This document shows positions 21,740-34,210 of a stretch of DNA of 64,000 bases, piece after piece (position 1 is the first letter of the stretch; each line of letters begins with the position of its first letter). The notes under the pieces were generated by a model. It did not search any database. It worked only from the letters and a program-made list of their open reading frames with translations, and had not been told where the DNA came from. This DNA comes from Gigaspora margarita (taxonomy: Eukaryota; Glomeromycota; Glomeromycetes; Diversisporales; Gigasporaceae). A program made the position numbers and the translations under genes. Where the stretch lies: positions 353,476-417,475 of the forward strand of contig WTPW01000086.1 in assembly GCA_009809945.1 (NCBI GenBank), written 5' to 3'.

Positions 21740-23990
21740 TGGTTGAGTTAGTTTGTCTTGTAATTAACATAATTTTTATCAGTTACTGTAAATAATTTTG
21801 CTGTAGAACTTGCAATTCTGGTGACTACAGTTTGCAATAAGATTAACATTTATTTGTAAGTTATTAAAAAAATTCTGTTACAGAACTTAACTGTTCTGGT
21901 TAAATGAGTTTACATTAGAATTTTCAATGAGTTATTGTAAATAAAATTCTGTTACAAAATTTACTTATTATTCCAATAACTATAATATATAGTTAAGCTT
22001 GTGTAGTTTGCATTAAAATTGCTATAATATTTTATTGTAAATAATTCTTTTATAGAACTTACTTACTATTTTAGTGGCATCAATATGTGGGTGGTTTGCA
22101 TTTAAATTGTCATGCATCTATCCTGAGTTATGTACTATAAATAATTTTATTACAGAAGTTATTTGCTATTTCACTATTAAGGTGTGTTAGTCTTTATATT
22201 AAAATCATCATAATTTCTTTTATGAGTTACTTAAAAAATTTTGATATAGAACTTACTCACTATCTTGGTGACTACAAATAATGTTGAATTAGCTTGCATT
22301 AAATTAACATGATTTATTCATGAGATACTTATTTTCTATTCTGATTAAGACAAGTTATATTGGAATTACCATGTTTTCTATCATGAATTAATATAAACAG
22401 TGTCCTGTTACAGAACTTATTCACTATTCTAGAGTGAACATAATATATAGTTAAGTTTGAGTTAGTTTGTATTAAAATTGTCATGATTCCTATCATGAGT
22501 TACTGTAAATAATTCTATTATAGAACTTACCCACTATTTTGGTAACTACAAATAATGTTGAATTAGCTTGCATTAAATTAACATGATTTATTCATAAGTT
22601 ATTAAAAGAGCTATTACAGAACTTATTTTCTATTCTCGTTATATTAGAATTATTATGTTTTCTATCATGAATTAATATAAAAAGTGTCTTGTTACAGGAC
22701 TTATTTGCTATTCTAGATAACATAATATAGTTAAGTTTGAGTTAGTTTGCATTAAAATTGTCACGATTCCTACTATGAGTTACTAAAAATAATTTTATTA
22801 TAGAACTTACTTACTATTTCAGTAACTATTAATTTGTATTAAAATTGTCATGATTTCTATCATAAGTTACTGCAAATAATTTGTTGCAAACTTACAATTC
22901 TAGTAATTATAATATATGGTTAAATATGTTAGTTTGCATTGTTACTTACTTTTCCGGTAACTACAGTGTGTTTAATATGAGTTAGTTTGCAATTATTGTG
23001 ATTTGCAAAATCATTTATTTTTGATCAAAGTTGTAGATCGCAGCTTTAGCGAGTATGACTTCATCTAACAAAGATATGGAAGTTACATATAAATATTGAA
23101 TTTTTGTCTAAGAAATAACTTTACAATTACACAATTGGATGAGAATCAGGATTATCAAATCGCAATAAATTAATAATTTATATATAAAGTACTGAAAAAT
23201 TCTGTTATAGTTAACTTGCATAAGAATTATTATAATTCTATAGTATGCTATTACAAACAAAATTTGTTACAAAACTTACTCACTATTCTGGTGATCATAA
23301 TATGCGATTAAATTTTAGTTAGTTTGCATTAGAGTATCATAATTTTTATTGTAAGCTATTGAAAATCAGTTTGTTACAAACTTACTATTCTAATACCACT
23401 ATATGGGGTTAATATAAGTTAGTTTATATTGAAATTATAATGATCTCTATTTGAGTTACTGTAAATAATTTTGTTATAAACTTAATTGCTATCCTATTGA
23501 CTATAATATGTGATTAGAATTGAGCTACTTAAAGAAACTTGTTATAGTACTTACTTATTATTCAGTGACAACAATATGTGGATAAATTGAAATAGTTTTT
23601 GTTGCAAGTTACTATAAAAAATCTATTACAGAATTTACTCAAGATACAAGTCTAGAATAGTTTGTATTGGAATTGTTGCAGTTTCTATCATGAGTTACTA
23701 TGAATTATTCTGTTACAGAACTTGCTATTCTGGTGGCTACAATATTTGGTTAATGTGAGTTAATTTGCATTAAATAATGTGATTGCTATCATGAGCGACT
23801 GAAAATTATGTTACAGAACTTACTCACTATTTTGATAATCACAATAAGTTGTTAAGGTGTGTTAGCTTAGATTGGAATTATCATAATTTCTATTGTGAGT
23901 ATTGATACAGAACTTACTCACTATTTTAGTGATTTTTATCGTTAGTACTATAAAAGTTCTGTTACAAAACCTATTATTATTCTTTTGACA
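21740..23990. repeat. Diverged ~115-bp tandem array, about 18-20 units
   Basis: Each unit contains, in order, GAGTTAGTTTGCATTAAAAT, TGTCATGATTTCTATCATGA, GTTACTGTAAATAATTCTGT and TTACAGAACTTACTCACTAT, then a TTCTGGTGACTACAATAT-like word. Units differ by substitutions and small indels. Between ~22,270 and ~22,830 a two-unit block of ~280 bp is itself repeated. No coding frame. An inverted relative is at 59,840-60,480. Confidence 0.75.
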
Positions 23991-24107
23991 CACAACGTGA
24001 GGTTCACTAATGCATGTTATTAGTGTTATCTATATCACAGTAATAATATCAAAAATATGTAAAATGTGTAATGCACAAAGATGATTTTAGGATCATAAAT
24101 AGATGAG

Positions 24108-24180
24108 TGTTGCTAAAAAAACCCTGAAAATTTAAATATAATTTATATTTAAATTTTCAGGTTTTCTTTTAGTGACATTC
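24108..24180. repeat. Perfect A/T hairpin
   Basis: AACCCTGAAAATTTAAATAT pairs with its inverse ATATTTAAATTTTCAGGTTT around a centre near 24,143; flanking GCTAAAA / TTTTAG also pair. Looks like a minimal foldback element. Confidence 0.65.
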
Positions 24181-24261
24181 AGATAATTAAGTTCGATATT
24201 ATTATATAGAAGGCTGTGAATATCATAACAAGACATAACATTGGAAGTTTTAATTTTCACT

Positions 24262-24648
24262 ATAAAGTTGCAAACTTTGCTAAAATTGGTCATTTTTGTA
24301 ACAGTGACAAAATATTCTAGATCCAGTGTAAATTATTAATAATATAGATCACCAAGATAATTTTCATAACAAATCGCAAATTTAGGCAAATTTAGTTTCT
24401 TACTAGCACTATTAATGAGGTTTTAACAAGATTTTTTTGACAAAGTATGAAAACTTAGTAATTTTCTATACCCTGTTAAAAACCTTGCTAGAGCCTTGTT
24501 AATAGTGCTAGTAAGAAACTAAATTTGACTAAATTTGCAATTTGCTATAAAATTTCCTCTTGGCAATCTATATTGTTAATAATTTATACTAGATCTAGAA
24601 TATTTTGTACTATCACAAAAATAAATAATTTTAGCAAAGTATATTTAG
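24262..24648. repeat. ~390-bp palindrome with ~165-bp arms
   Basis: ACTTTGCTAAAATT at the left is inverted near 24,640. AAATTTAGTTTCTTACTAGC (24,389) is inverted as GCTAGTAAGAAACTAAATTT at 24,509. The centre lies around 24,450. Small frames at 24,525-25,010 are not supported as genes. Confidence 0.75.
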
Positions 24649-25631
24649 TAAACCTCTTAAGAATGCATTATATAACCTATAATCAGAAATCATCTGAGAG
24701 TAAATCACAATTGTTATATAATTACACAAGATTTGGCCATCAATATCAGAACCTTATAAAGAATGTACCCACCCCAAATAATAAATTTCAATTAACAAGT
24801 ATTTAAGAGTAGGTGCATTCTTGATAGGTGTCCAAATGGATTGGCAAAACCTGTAATAAAACTAACAATGTATTTTTAGTATGTATGTACATTATTTCAA
24901 ATAAAGTTTATATAGAATGTATACACCTTATTATGGAATCAAAAGTCATTGAACTTAAAAAATCTTATAATACAACCCAATACGAAAAAAAATTTTGGGA
25001 GCATGATTAGTACAATCTAATACTCTGTGCATGCAATTCATATAGCACATACTAGAATTATAAAATTTTTATATAAAAATCTTTCCTGTTTTAGTATAAA
25101 GAAAATGTGGCAGATCACAAGTAAGAATCGCAACCAATAAATAAAATGCCTAATATCTGATCATAAACTTTGCTTAAAATGATCTGCTGCATGCCAGCAA
25201 AGAAAGATTAGAGAGAGTTAATGCAAAGTTTTAAATACTAACATAAAAAAAAAGGAAATTTAAAGATTTACACTCGAATATTTAACAAAATATAATAAGC
25301 AAAGTTCACAAAAATTTCATAATTACAAACAATAGATATTTAGAGTATTGTAAAGTGTAGCAATGTCATAGTATTCATAACTGTATGTATGCAAATTTCA
25401 AACTGCTAAAGTTAGTCAATGAAAAACATGCTAAGCTGGAATAATGGGCATCACTGTGGGAACAGACAGGATTTTAAGAGGTAAGATGATTTGCAATAAC
25501 TTTACGCAAAAAGTAATACTAACCAAATATGGGATGAAATGAGAATTATAGAGAGCTCAAATAGTGGTGGCATACATATAGAGATAAAATCATGTAAACA
25601 GGTCGTCCAATTGGAATCAAAAGAGCTATAC

Positions 25632-25813
25632 CAGGACCCTGAAATATACATAGATAGGTCAGGTTAATTATAGGGTTACTAAAAAAAGAAAGATCTGCAA
25701 AAAAAACTTCAAAAATAAGCAAAAAATTACTATAAATAGAAAAGATCTGCATAAAAAACCTTAAAAATAAGCAAACTCATACCTGACTTATCTATGTATA
25801 TTTCAGGGTCCTG
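25632..25813. mobile_element. 182-bp MITE with CAGGACCCTGAAATATACAT ends
   Basis: CAGGACCCTGAAATATACAT at the left is inverted at the right as ATGTATATTTCAGGGTCCTG; the adjacent AGATAGGTCAGGT also pairs. The borders CTATAC and CTATAC are identical. Lone CAGGGTCCT ends also occur at ~26,086 and ~37,010. Confidence 0.7.
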
Positions 25814-26114
25814 CTATACTACTTAACTTGCCTGTAAACCATACACTAAATACTTTGTACTCCATTCCTGATATTACTTGTTATATCCAGATTGATTATC
25901 ATCAAAATGTAGTTAAATTGCTAAAAATAAAATATGACATGTATAAAATCTTAGTAATTCAACAAAATATTCAATCATGACCCTTTTTAAAATTAACTTC
26001 AATTTGCTAAAATTTAAATTTGGACCTTAGATCAAAATTGAATTAATTTGCTAAAAAAAAATATGACATATATCAGAGATATTCAGGGTCCTGTTATTTA
26101 GTAGCATAAAGATC

Positions 26115-26710
26115 TTCTCAGATTAATTAATAGTTACAGTAACCATACCTAATCAGACCAATCAAATTCAAAGATTAGGTATAATATTACACATTTGGAA
26201 AGAATCAAAGCAAATGTTTATTTTGCCAAAAATTGTTTCTAACTTAAAATTTTGCATAAAAAACTACCTTTCAGGTTCTAACAAAATGTCCATTATAAAA
26301 ATTTTAATAAAACTATAATCTTCTCTAACCCCTAGCCTTATATTTAACTCTAATCTTAATAATACTTTGCTATATTATTAATTACATAATTTTTGCATAA
26401 TATCAATTATGAATTATTTGGCAATATTATTTACAGTTATAAAATTTATCTGTAACCTATAGTTACAAAACAATTAATTCTATTTTCTCTAGTTGGTATA
26501 TGAATCACAAATTAAATTTGACTTTTTTGATCAAAAATCTAACATTATGTATTTTTTTTCTAAATTTCAAGTAAATAAAAATAGTTCTGCCAGTTTAATA
26601 TTTTTTTAGAATTTTACTAATAAAATTCTATAAAATCTTATGATTCACAAAATTTTACTAAATAATTTAACTTAATGCACTATGTAAACTTGTTCAGCAC
26701 CTAAAAATGC
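26115..26710. repeat. First copy of a ~600-bp direct repeat containing a core-module MITE
   Basis: 26,118-26,480 is a MITE: TTAATTAATAGTTACAGTAA at the left and the inverse TAACCTATAGTTACAAAACAATTAAT at the right, with the core module at 26,255-26,375. The adjacent 26,481-26,710 (TGGTATATGAATCACAAATT ... TTCAGCACC) is shared with the second copy at 27,746-28,045, so the whole segment was duplicated about 1,270 bp apart. This copy keeps only half of the palindrome seen in the other. Confidence 0.7.
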
Positions 26711-27382
26711 TTTAAATTAGCAGAGTTATTTTTAGAAAAAATGCTTAAGAGTAGGGTGAACATAAATCATTTTTAATAGTAATCACATAGCAAATAATAT
26801 AATATCATATAATCTACATTGATTTGACCAATCTAAATTTAAACATTGAAACTCTGACCAATTATAATTAATAATTTTTGTGCTACCTAGGCAAATTTCA
26901 ATCTAGCTAGGAAGATTTGATGACATATGAAAGTAAAGATTTTTTAAATTATATAAAGTTCAAAATTTTGTTATTATGAAAAAAAAGGGTTTTAAACTAT
27001 GCATTATAAAATTTTAGCAAAGTTTGATTGCAGCCTTAAAACTGTTACTAATTGCATATCTTCTAAATTTTATTAGCACATTAGATTATATAATAAATAA
27101 TTGACATTTACCCTACCCTTAATTTGTAATACATAAATCAACCAAAGAAAATATATAGTAAAATATAGGGAAATTAATTGTTTTTCCAAATTTCATAACT
27201 TGTGTTACTAGATCAATTTTAATGATTTTACCACTATTAGAATTATAAGAACATGTTCTACAACTTTGTTATTTAGTAAAGAAAAGTTAGCTTAGCAAAA
27301 AAGTTTGTTATTGCTCTGATAGTGCTGGATTCCTGAAATTTAAAAAAAACACTAATTAATTATTCTCACATTTTGCTGTAAA

Positions 27383-28045
27383 TTTCTCAGATTAATTAAT
27401 TGTAACTTTGGTTGCAGTAACTATATCTAATTAGGCCAACCAAATTCAACGATCAGGTATAATATTACATATTTGGAAAAAATCAAAACAAATGTTTATT
27501 TTGCCAAAAAATTGTTTCTAACTTAAAATTTCGCATAAAAAACTACCTTTTAGGTTCTAACAAAAAAATCTATTACAAAAATTTTAATAAAACTATAACC
27601 TTCTCTAACACTTAGCCTTATATTTAACTCTAACCTTAATAATACTTTGCTATATTATTAATTATATGATTTTTGTATGATATCAATCATGTATTATTTA
27701 GTAAAATTATTTACAGTTCTGTAACCTATAGTTACAAAGCAATTAATTCTATTTTCTCTGGTTGGTATATGAATCACAAATTAAATTTGACTTTTTGATC
27801 AAAATCTAAAATTATGTATTTTTTTCTAAATTTCAAGTAAAATAAAAATAGTTCTGCTAGTTTGATATATTTTTAGGTACTAAACAAGTATACTTAGTGC
27901 ATTAAGTTAGAATTAATTAGTAAAATGTTGTGAATCATAAGATTTTATAGAATTTTATTAATAAAATTCTATAAAATCTTATAATTCATAACATTTTACT
28001 AATTAATTCTAACTTAATGTATTAAGTAAAATTGTTTAGCACCAA
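27383..28045. repeat. Second copy of the direct repeat, with complete palindrome 27,875-28,043
   Basis: The MITE is at 27,388-27,745 (core module 27,520-27,655). It is followed by a near-perfect palindrome whose arms (~80 nt) include TTAAGTTAGAATTAATTAGT and its inverse ACTAATTAATTCTAACTTAA, meeting at AATTTTATTAATAAAATT. The first copy at 26.1 kb lacks the left arm. Confidence 0.7.
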
Positions 28046-28074
28046 AAATTACATATAAATATATTTGAACTCAA

Positions 28075-28235
28075 ACCAGTCTGCAAACTTTGGACAAGTT
28101 CTGGACTGGACTCATAATTGAGTCTGAGTCTGGTCTGAAGTCTGAAATTTTAGTAAAATTTAGAGCCTAAGGTTGGTCAGATCTGGACTGGACTTAGACT
28201 AGACTGGACCCAAACTGGATCTAGTAGTACTAAAT
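28075..28235. mobile_element. Possible hAT subterminal repeat cluster
   Basis: Clustered CTGGACTGGAC, GTCTGGTCTGAAGTCTG and TAGACTAGACTGGACC words, similar in style to the subterminal repeats of the other hAT-like elements here. Ends were not found. Confidence 0.35.
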
Positions 28236-28356
28236 AGTATTCTTTTTTATAGCTCCTACTACATACTATATATATCTTGTAGCTGTCAGAAATTTTTGCA
28301 AAACTAAAACAAAAGTATAATAAAGTTGTAAAAAATATGGTAATAAAAATAATAGA

Positions 28357-29050
28357 ATGATAGTAACAAAACAAACATTTATAAGAGCCTTTGGTTTTAC
28401 TTTTCTTGAACCTTATATACTACAGGCTATTTATAACACCTATAAAGTAACAAGAATTTGGCTACTTGACCCACATACTATAAGTCTTAACTGTTTAGAC
28501 CTAGACCCTTCATTATCAACTAAACAATTTGATATATTACCTTATATAGCTAATCTTATGTTAAACCAGCTGAACTGCCTTTATAAATTCCATTTTTTTG
28601 CTAATTCAAATCATATTCATTCTATCTAATTGAATATTAATATATTAGTAAAAGAAAATATAAGGCTTAAAAATAAAAACAATTTATTGAAATCCCAAAT
28701 TCATTCAATAAATAAAGAGCTAGATGCTTACAAAAATCCTGGAACATCTTTCTACATTTAGCACTTAAATATTTGGTTTCTTGTATTTTTGCAAAAAGTT
28801 CACAAATTACTACAGAAGACTAGCCATAATCTGATCTCTTTTCTTCAAAAATAATGAAAAAATGCTTTCTTTTTTCAGCTTTTTACTAGTATAAGAGTTG
28901 GTATCAGTTAGAGAAGTTTAACAAGAAATCAGAACAAAAATTAGAAGAAACAAAACAAATAAAAGACATGGTCCAAAAAAAGCTGGATGGAACTACTTTT
29001 GGCACAAAAAGCTAAAAAAAGCCTGAAGATGCATAAAAGCAAAAAGGTTT
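28357..29050 (+). pseudogene. Probable pogo-like (DDE) transposase C-terminal remnant
   Basis: An open frame at 28,357-28,629 begins KQTFIRAFGFTFLEPYILQA and continues NTYKVTRIWLLDPHTISL. That order (an aromatic-rich segment, an I-x-x-AF-like helix, then a G/R-IWPLDP-like turn) is what follows the DDE domain in fungal pogo/Tigger transposases. After a stop the sequence keeps coding-like composition: ENIRLKNKNNLLKSQI (coiled coil) and, at ~28,930-29,000, a Lys/Glu-rich stretch (KSEQKLEETKQIKDMVQKK), also typical of these C-terminal tails. The DDE core is missing. CpG is absent, as in the surrounding DNA. Confidence 0.4.
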
Positions 29051-29198
29051 CTAAAAAAAATAGTAAAGTAAAAATTTATTATTTATAATTGAAAATTTAT
29101 CAAATTACTCTTTAATTATAAATCTGCAACTTTTAGATACTATATGCAAAGTGATAAGTTTTATACTAGTTTGTTTAGTTATACCCTTTTTTAAAAGG

Positions 29199-29566
29199 TT
29201 AATTAATTTGTAACCATGGTTACAGTAACTATGTCTAATCAGGCCAATCAAATTTGAAGATCAAGTGTAACATTACACATTTGGAAGAATCAAAACAAAT
29301 CTTCATTTTGCCAAAAATTGCTTCTAACTCAAAATTTTGCATAAGAAACTACCTTTCAGGTTCTAACAAAAAAAATTTCTTGCTAAATTTTAATAAAATA
29401 ACAACCTTCTCTAACTTCTAGCCTTACACTAACCCTAACTTTAATTATACTTTGCTATGATCATTGATTACACAATTTTTTGCTTGATATTGATTATGTG
29501 TTATTTGGTAATATTATTTACAGTTGTAAAATTTATCTGTAATCTACAGTTACAAAACAATTAATC
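29199..29566. mobile_element. Third copy of the TTAATTAAT...GTTACAG MITE
   Basis: Starts GTTAATTAATTTGTAACCAT and ends CTACAGTTACAAAACAATTAAT. The core module is at 29,325-29,455, followed by CACTAACCCTAACTTTAAT. It is ~85% similar by eye to the 26.1 and 27.4 kb copies. Confidence 0.7.
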
Positions 29567-31815
29567 CTTTTTTAAATAGATCTATTCTAAATAGTGATTT
29601 GAAGCAGTTGGGTTATAATCAGTTTACTAATCTAAAATGAATAAATTTTGCATAACCAGTTGAGCAAATGCATAATCAGTTGACCTGTACAACTATTTGA
29701 GAATCAATAATTAGTTGACAAATGTAAATGATATTAGAAATGAACAAAGGTTCCAAAAAGTTCTGAAAAGAAAATAAATAACATGAAAATCAAGCAAGAT
29801 TGTGACAAAAATTTGAGTAAAGATCTGATAATTCCTAATAAAAGTATAACATGAAATAATCTTAATTGGTTGCAATTGGTTGATATCAAATATTTCAGTT
29901 CAGTTAACCAATTAGCAATTTTTTTTCAGTTCAAATTGCTGATTCTAAATATAGCATAGATTCATGCTTTTAAATATCATAAATTAATAAAAAGTTTACT
30001 TGATTGCATTGTTAACTTTGTAAATTACCCTATCTATCTTACATTGTTTACATGCTCACAAATTATAAATTACAAAAAAATATTTGCATGTACATGTAGT
30101 TGTATAAAAATTAATTTTTTTTACAATAATAGAATAAAATTGAAGCTATATATATCTCTTGATTGTATTAGTAAAAAAAAATAGCTCAGCTAAAAAGTTG
30201 TTTAGCTCTATTAGAGCTAAGCCAGAGTCAAGCCAAAACCAGTATTTGCATTGCTAAGCATATGCTTTACTTGTTGGATACAATTGTACTAGTACTGTAC
30301 AGTATTATGTGCTATGCAATTGACTTTATTTGATTAACTCAAATAAAAAAAACTTATTTAAAAACACTCAAATTCAAGATTTTTTATTAAAATAGATCAG
30401 TTCTTCTCAGCATTAGCTGCAACATATTCATATTTTAGCTCTAATTTTATACTTTGTGAAATAAACTGTTGGTGAAATAGCATCTATAAAATAAATTTGT
30501 ATATTAATTGGCTATAAATATTCTTGTATGTGAATTAATTATCTGTTAGCTACATTGTTTATAAAGTGAATAACTAATCTATTTTGTATGATTTAACTAA
30601 AAATGATATCTTAGTGAGATCATACTAATAATTTAAAATCATTAATTACCAATCCAGATAAGATCAGCACTATAGCTATATTATTACATATTTGGAATGG
30701 CTAAAGCTATGAACCTACATGATTTTTTGAAATTTTAATTAAATTAGGGTTAGAGCCTGTTTAGCATTAGGGTCTGGTTAGAGTTAGAACAAATTTATAA
30801 ATAAAATTGCATTCCTGGAATTTTTATTAATGGCCCAACACAGGTTTGGACTGCTATTTGCATTTTTTTGTTTTTTATCTTCTCCAGGTTGATCAGTTTA
30901 AACAAAGTTTAGCAACTTGGTTGGCTAATTTACACAAAAATATCACATGGATACATGGCTTTAGATGACCCTATATTTGGAATTGGGAATAAACAAATAT
31001 TTAAATAATATCTTAGTAAATCTGATGATGACCCTTTTGAAAAGTTTTTTGTACTAAGTAAATATTATTTTTGACTCTAATAAAGTTGTAGAGCAAGTTC
31101 TTGTGCATCTAATGGTAAAATATCATTAAAAACAGACCTGCAAATAAGAAGATATAAGCAAAAATGTCTTTAAAGTTCTTTAAATTATATAAAAATTTTA
31201 TATATACAGGCCTAATTCAGATTTTGTACTACATTTGTTTATATATTTGTTTTGACCCAATTCTAAATGTAAAAATATTGCTGATCTTATCTGGATTGGC
31301 AATTAATATTCAATCACAGAATCCTTGGATTGATAAAGATTTGTAATATAAATAAATCATTATCAATTTCAGGATTCTTTAATTGGATTTCAGTGATTGT
31401 AAGCTTATTATAATCATCTTATTTAGATAATTATTTTGGTAGTTAAATCATCCAAAATGGATCAGTGGATCAAAAGTTATTCACTATTAAATATTTTTAA
31501 TATTTTTAAAATAATTTAAAATCAAATATTTCTATGGTGTGTATGTACATGGGTAATATAAAACAACTAATATCTCAAAATTTTGACTATGAAACAGCCT
31601 TTTGGTTTCTAACAAAAAAAATTCCTCATAATATTTTGATATAAACTAACTCTCACTCCAATCAGCAAGATGGAAATTTATTTTTATTAGTTGTTTATTT
31701 CTATTGAACAGCCAATGATACACAGATTATTAATATTGTTTACAATAGAGAAATGAACCTGTAAATAGCAAAAAAAATTTTTTCATAATTAAGTCTTATC
31801 TAAAATTATAATTTG
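29567..31815. other. CpG-free A/T-rich DNA, repeat relics only
   Basis: 30,150-30,260 (AGCTCAGCTAAAAAGTTG, AGCTCTATTAGAGCTAAG, TTTGCATTGCTA) is a diverged relative of the B-block sequence at 33,715-33,800. 31,575-31,650 carries a core module (GGTTTCTAACAAAAAAAATT, ATATTTTGATATAAAC). No gene: the small frame at 31,164-31,346 is unsupported. Confidence 0.5.
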
Positions 31816-32766
31816 AAACGATTTTTTTATATAAGATTTGGGATCGAATGGGATCGAATGTTCCATCAACTTTAATTAGAGACGATTTTGACAATAGTTG
31901 TATTTAATATAAAACCATTATATTACGTTTTTATCGTTTAAAATGAAATAACCAAGATAAAATGACATATTTTTTAGCGGCAAAGTATTGAACTTCACGT
32001 GAGTGAGGTATTATCGTGAAAGATGCAAAGATTATCAAATACTATATGGAGTTGTGAGTGTAACGAAGCGATAATATCGGGTATCGATATACAAATTAGT
32101 CTTTAATTTCGACCAATCAAAATTACTCCCAATAAAAACAAATTTCGTCTTACTACTCCAATCCCAAACCTACACTTACCTCAATCATAATTAAAGGATT
32201 ATTTTTTTGTTGTAAAAATTGGTTTGATCAGATGTTACACAGATTTGCAAATTAACAGTTAATACCCGTGTACAAACACCCATGTTTATTTAGCGAAAAT
32301 ATAGTAAAAATTTTTAGAGGGAGCTCTCCTATCTACTTTTTTAACAATTATGCAAAAAAATAAATTTTGAAGGCAAATTTGCCTGCAAGACATATTAAGA
32401 GATAGGGATTACTATATTAGTTTTAGATACTTGATCACATTTTTGATATAACCATGATTCGAACGACAAGACTAGCTAAGAAAATTAGTGATTATCAAAT
32501 CATCTGGGCGGCAAAAATTCCGACCAAAAATTTACGAAAAATGGAAAAATCTAGAAATCATCTTTAGCGGAATGTAATTTCTCTTGATATTTGCTACTTT
32601 GTTCACTATTTTTTATTAATATTGTGGAGCAATTGTTCTTGTTCTTGTACTTGCATTTTTCTTGCACTTGCCCTTGAATTTGAGACCATTTTTTACGCTC
32701 GCAATCAAATAACATAATCAAATTTGGCAAATCTACATATCACGAATTTGAGGAGCTTTTTTAATA

Positions 32767-32893
32767 AGACCTTAGCATCACCAATCTAAAAAAATTCGCT
32801 TGCCAGCATTAGCGCTATTTGTTTTGATTTTACGTTACACCTGATCTTGAAATCTAATTTGACTGCGAAATTTTTTAGATTGGTGACGCTAGA
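32767..32893. mobile_element. Small MITE, also present in B2
   Basis: GCATCACCAATCTAAAAAAA with TTCGC at the left; inverse GCGAAATTTTTTAGATTGGT with GACGC at the right. The same element is at 49,036-49,148, so it predates the B duplication. Confidence 0.65.
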
Positions 32894-32928
32894 GGTTCGA
32901 ATGTTTAAGGGAAAGCCCTTAGCTCTCC

Positions 32929-33151
32929 CACAAAAAGTTGTTCACCACCTGTAATTTTGTTCAATCGAATTTTAAGATCAGGTGTAACTTACATTTTTCT
33001 AACCTTACACTAATTATAACGAGGTTTTCTTAGCTTTAATTTTTCACGTATTTTTATTTTTTTTTACTTAGAAACAACACGTTCGTCGCGTTATATCTGA
33101 TCCTAAATTTTGATTGGTCAAAATTACAGGGGTAAACGATTTTTGTGGGAA
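32929..33151. mobile_element. MITE with CCCACAAAAA ends; B1 copy lost its core
   Basis: The left CCCACAAAAAGTTGTTCACC ... CCTGTAATTTTG and the right CAAAATTACAGG ... TTTTTGTGGG are inverted. In B2 (49,188-49,476) the interior is ~65 bp longer and contains the core module. In B1 the sequence jumps from AGGTGTAACTT to ACATTTTTCTAACC, a deletion between short repeats. Confidence 0.65.
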
Positions 33152-33190
33152 CATTACCTAAGATGTTTAAGGGCGGGCGTTTTAAAAAAA

Positions 33191-33566
33191 TTTTATATTA
33201 TAAATAGGAACCGCATAAAAATACCGCAGACACGTGATTTTGAACCAATCATGGCACAGGATCAGGTGTAACGTGAAAACGAAACAAAACAGCCGGCTTT
33301 TTCAAAAATCGTCTATAACGTAAAATTTGGCTTACACAACCACCTTCTGCGTCTTAAAAAAAAAATTTCTTGCAAAATTTTGCTATATATGAGGCTCCTG
33401 CTACGTCGTCCGAACGCTCACCCTTACCCTAATATCGAAAGTTAACTTTTTTAATCGAAAAATGCAGTGACGCGTCGCGATTTTTTTCGACCAATAGAAT
33501 TTTAGCGCATATCATCACGTGTCTGCGGTATTTTTATGCGGTTCCTATGTATAATAATTTTATTGT
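33191..33566. mobile_element. MITE present in B1 but not B2
   Basis: TAGGAACCGCATAAAAATAC then CGCAGACACGTGAT at the left; the right has the inverse ATCACGTGTCTGCGG and TATTTTTATGCGGTTCCTA. At the matching point of B2 (GGGCGCTATTAAAATTGAGT, ~49,500) the sequence is continuous. The interior carries the core module (33,315-33,440) and CCCTTACCCTAATATC. Confidence 0.75.
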
Positions 33567-33904
33567 GTTAAGCCACTGTAGATCATTTCCAAATTTCGAT
33601 TTTCTGAGATTCTTCATTTGGGATTACCGATGATCGAATCGACAAGCATAAATTATCGATTCTATCATTGTAGTGATATAAATCATACGGCAACTTTGGT
33701 TGACTCTAATAAAGAACGGCACAGCTAAAAAAGCGGCTCAGTTCCATTATAGCGAGTCATTAACCGAGCAGAGCCAGTCGTTTGCATCGCTACTCACCTA
33801 TACAATCACATGATTATCATTCGATTGCGTGAAAAGCTCAATTTTTTCTGCAGTATCTATGCTCACTAAAAAATTCCATTGTGATACAAGGCTGCAGCAG
33901 AATT

Positions 33905-34045
33905 TAAGATTGTATTATCCATCGGAATTACTGTCTTCAGCAGATTTCAAATATTACTTAAATGCCTTTTTTTCATCCTTATCTTTGCCTATACCATGTT
34001 GATAACACCATCTGAGATTATCTTTGTCCGTATTTGTATAATTCA
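33905..34045 (-). pseudogene. Antisense Sel1-repeat relic upstream of the Sel1 pseudogene
   Basis: On the minus strand one frame reads DNLRWCYQHGIGKDKDEKKA, then FK, a stop and YLKSAEDSNSDG. This is recognisable as one Sel1 repeat (LGxCYxxGIGxxKDxxKAFxYYxKSA). It is divergent from the plus-strand gene ~170 bp away, a head-to-head pair of which this side is dead. Confidence 0.6.
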
Positions 34046-34210
34046 GTAATTGTATATTAGGTAAACTACGATCTACAAAATTTATCAGAGATAGCAAGTT
34101 GTGATAAGTGAATGTGTTACAATTGAGGATTTCATTCGGAATTTCACTCCGATAATGTACATTACGTAACTATTTACGTCCGATACCATCAAAAAATTTT
34201 TGACCAGAAT

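Noticed and set aside
21740..23990. CRISPR-like regular repeat
   Set aside because: Units are adjacent and diverged without unique spacers, the genome is eukaryotic, and no cas genes are present.
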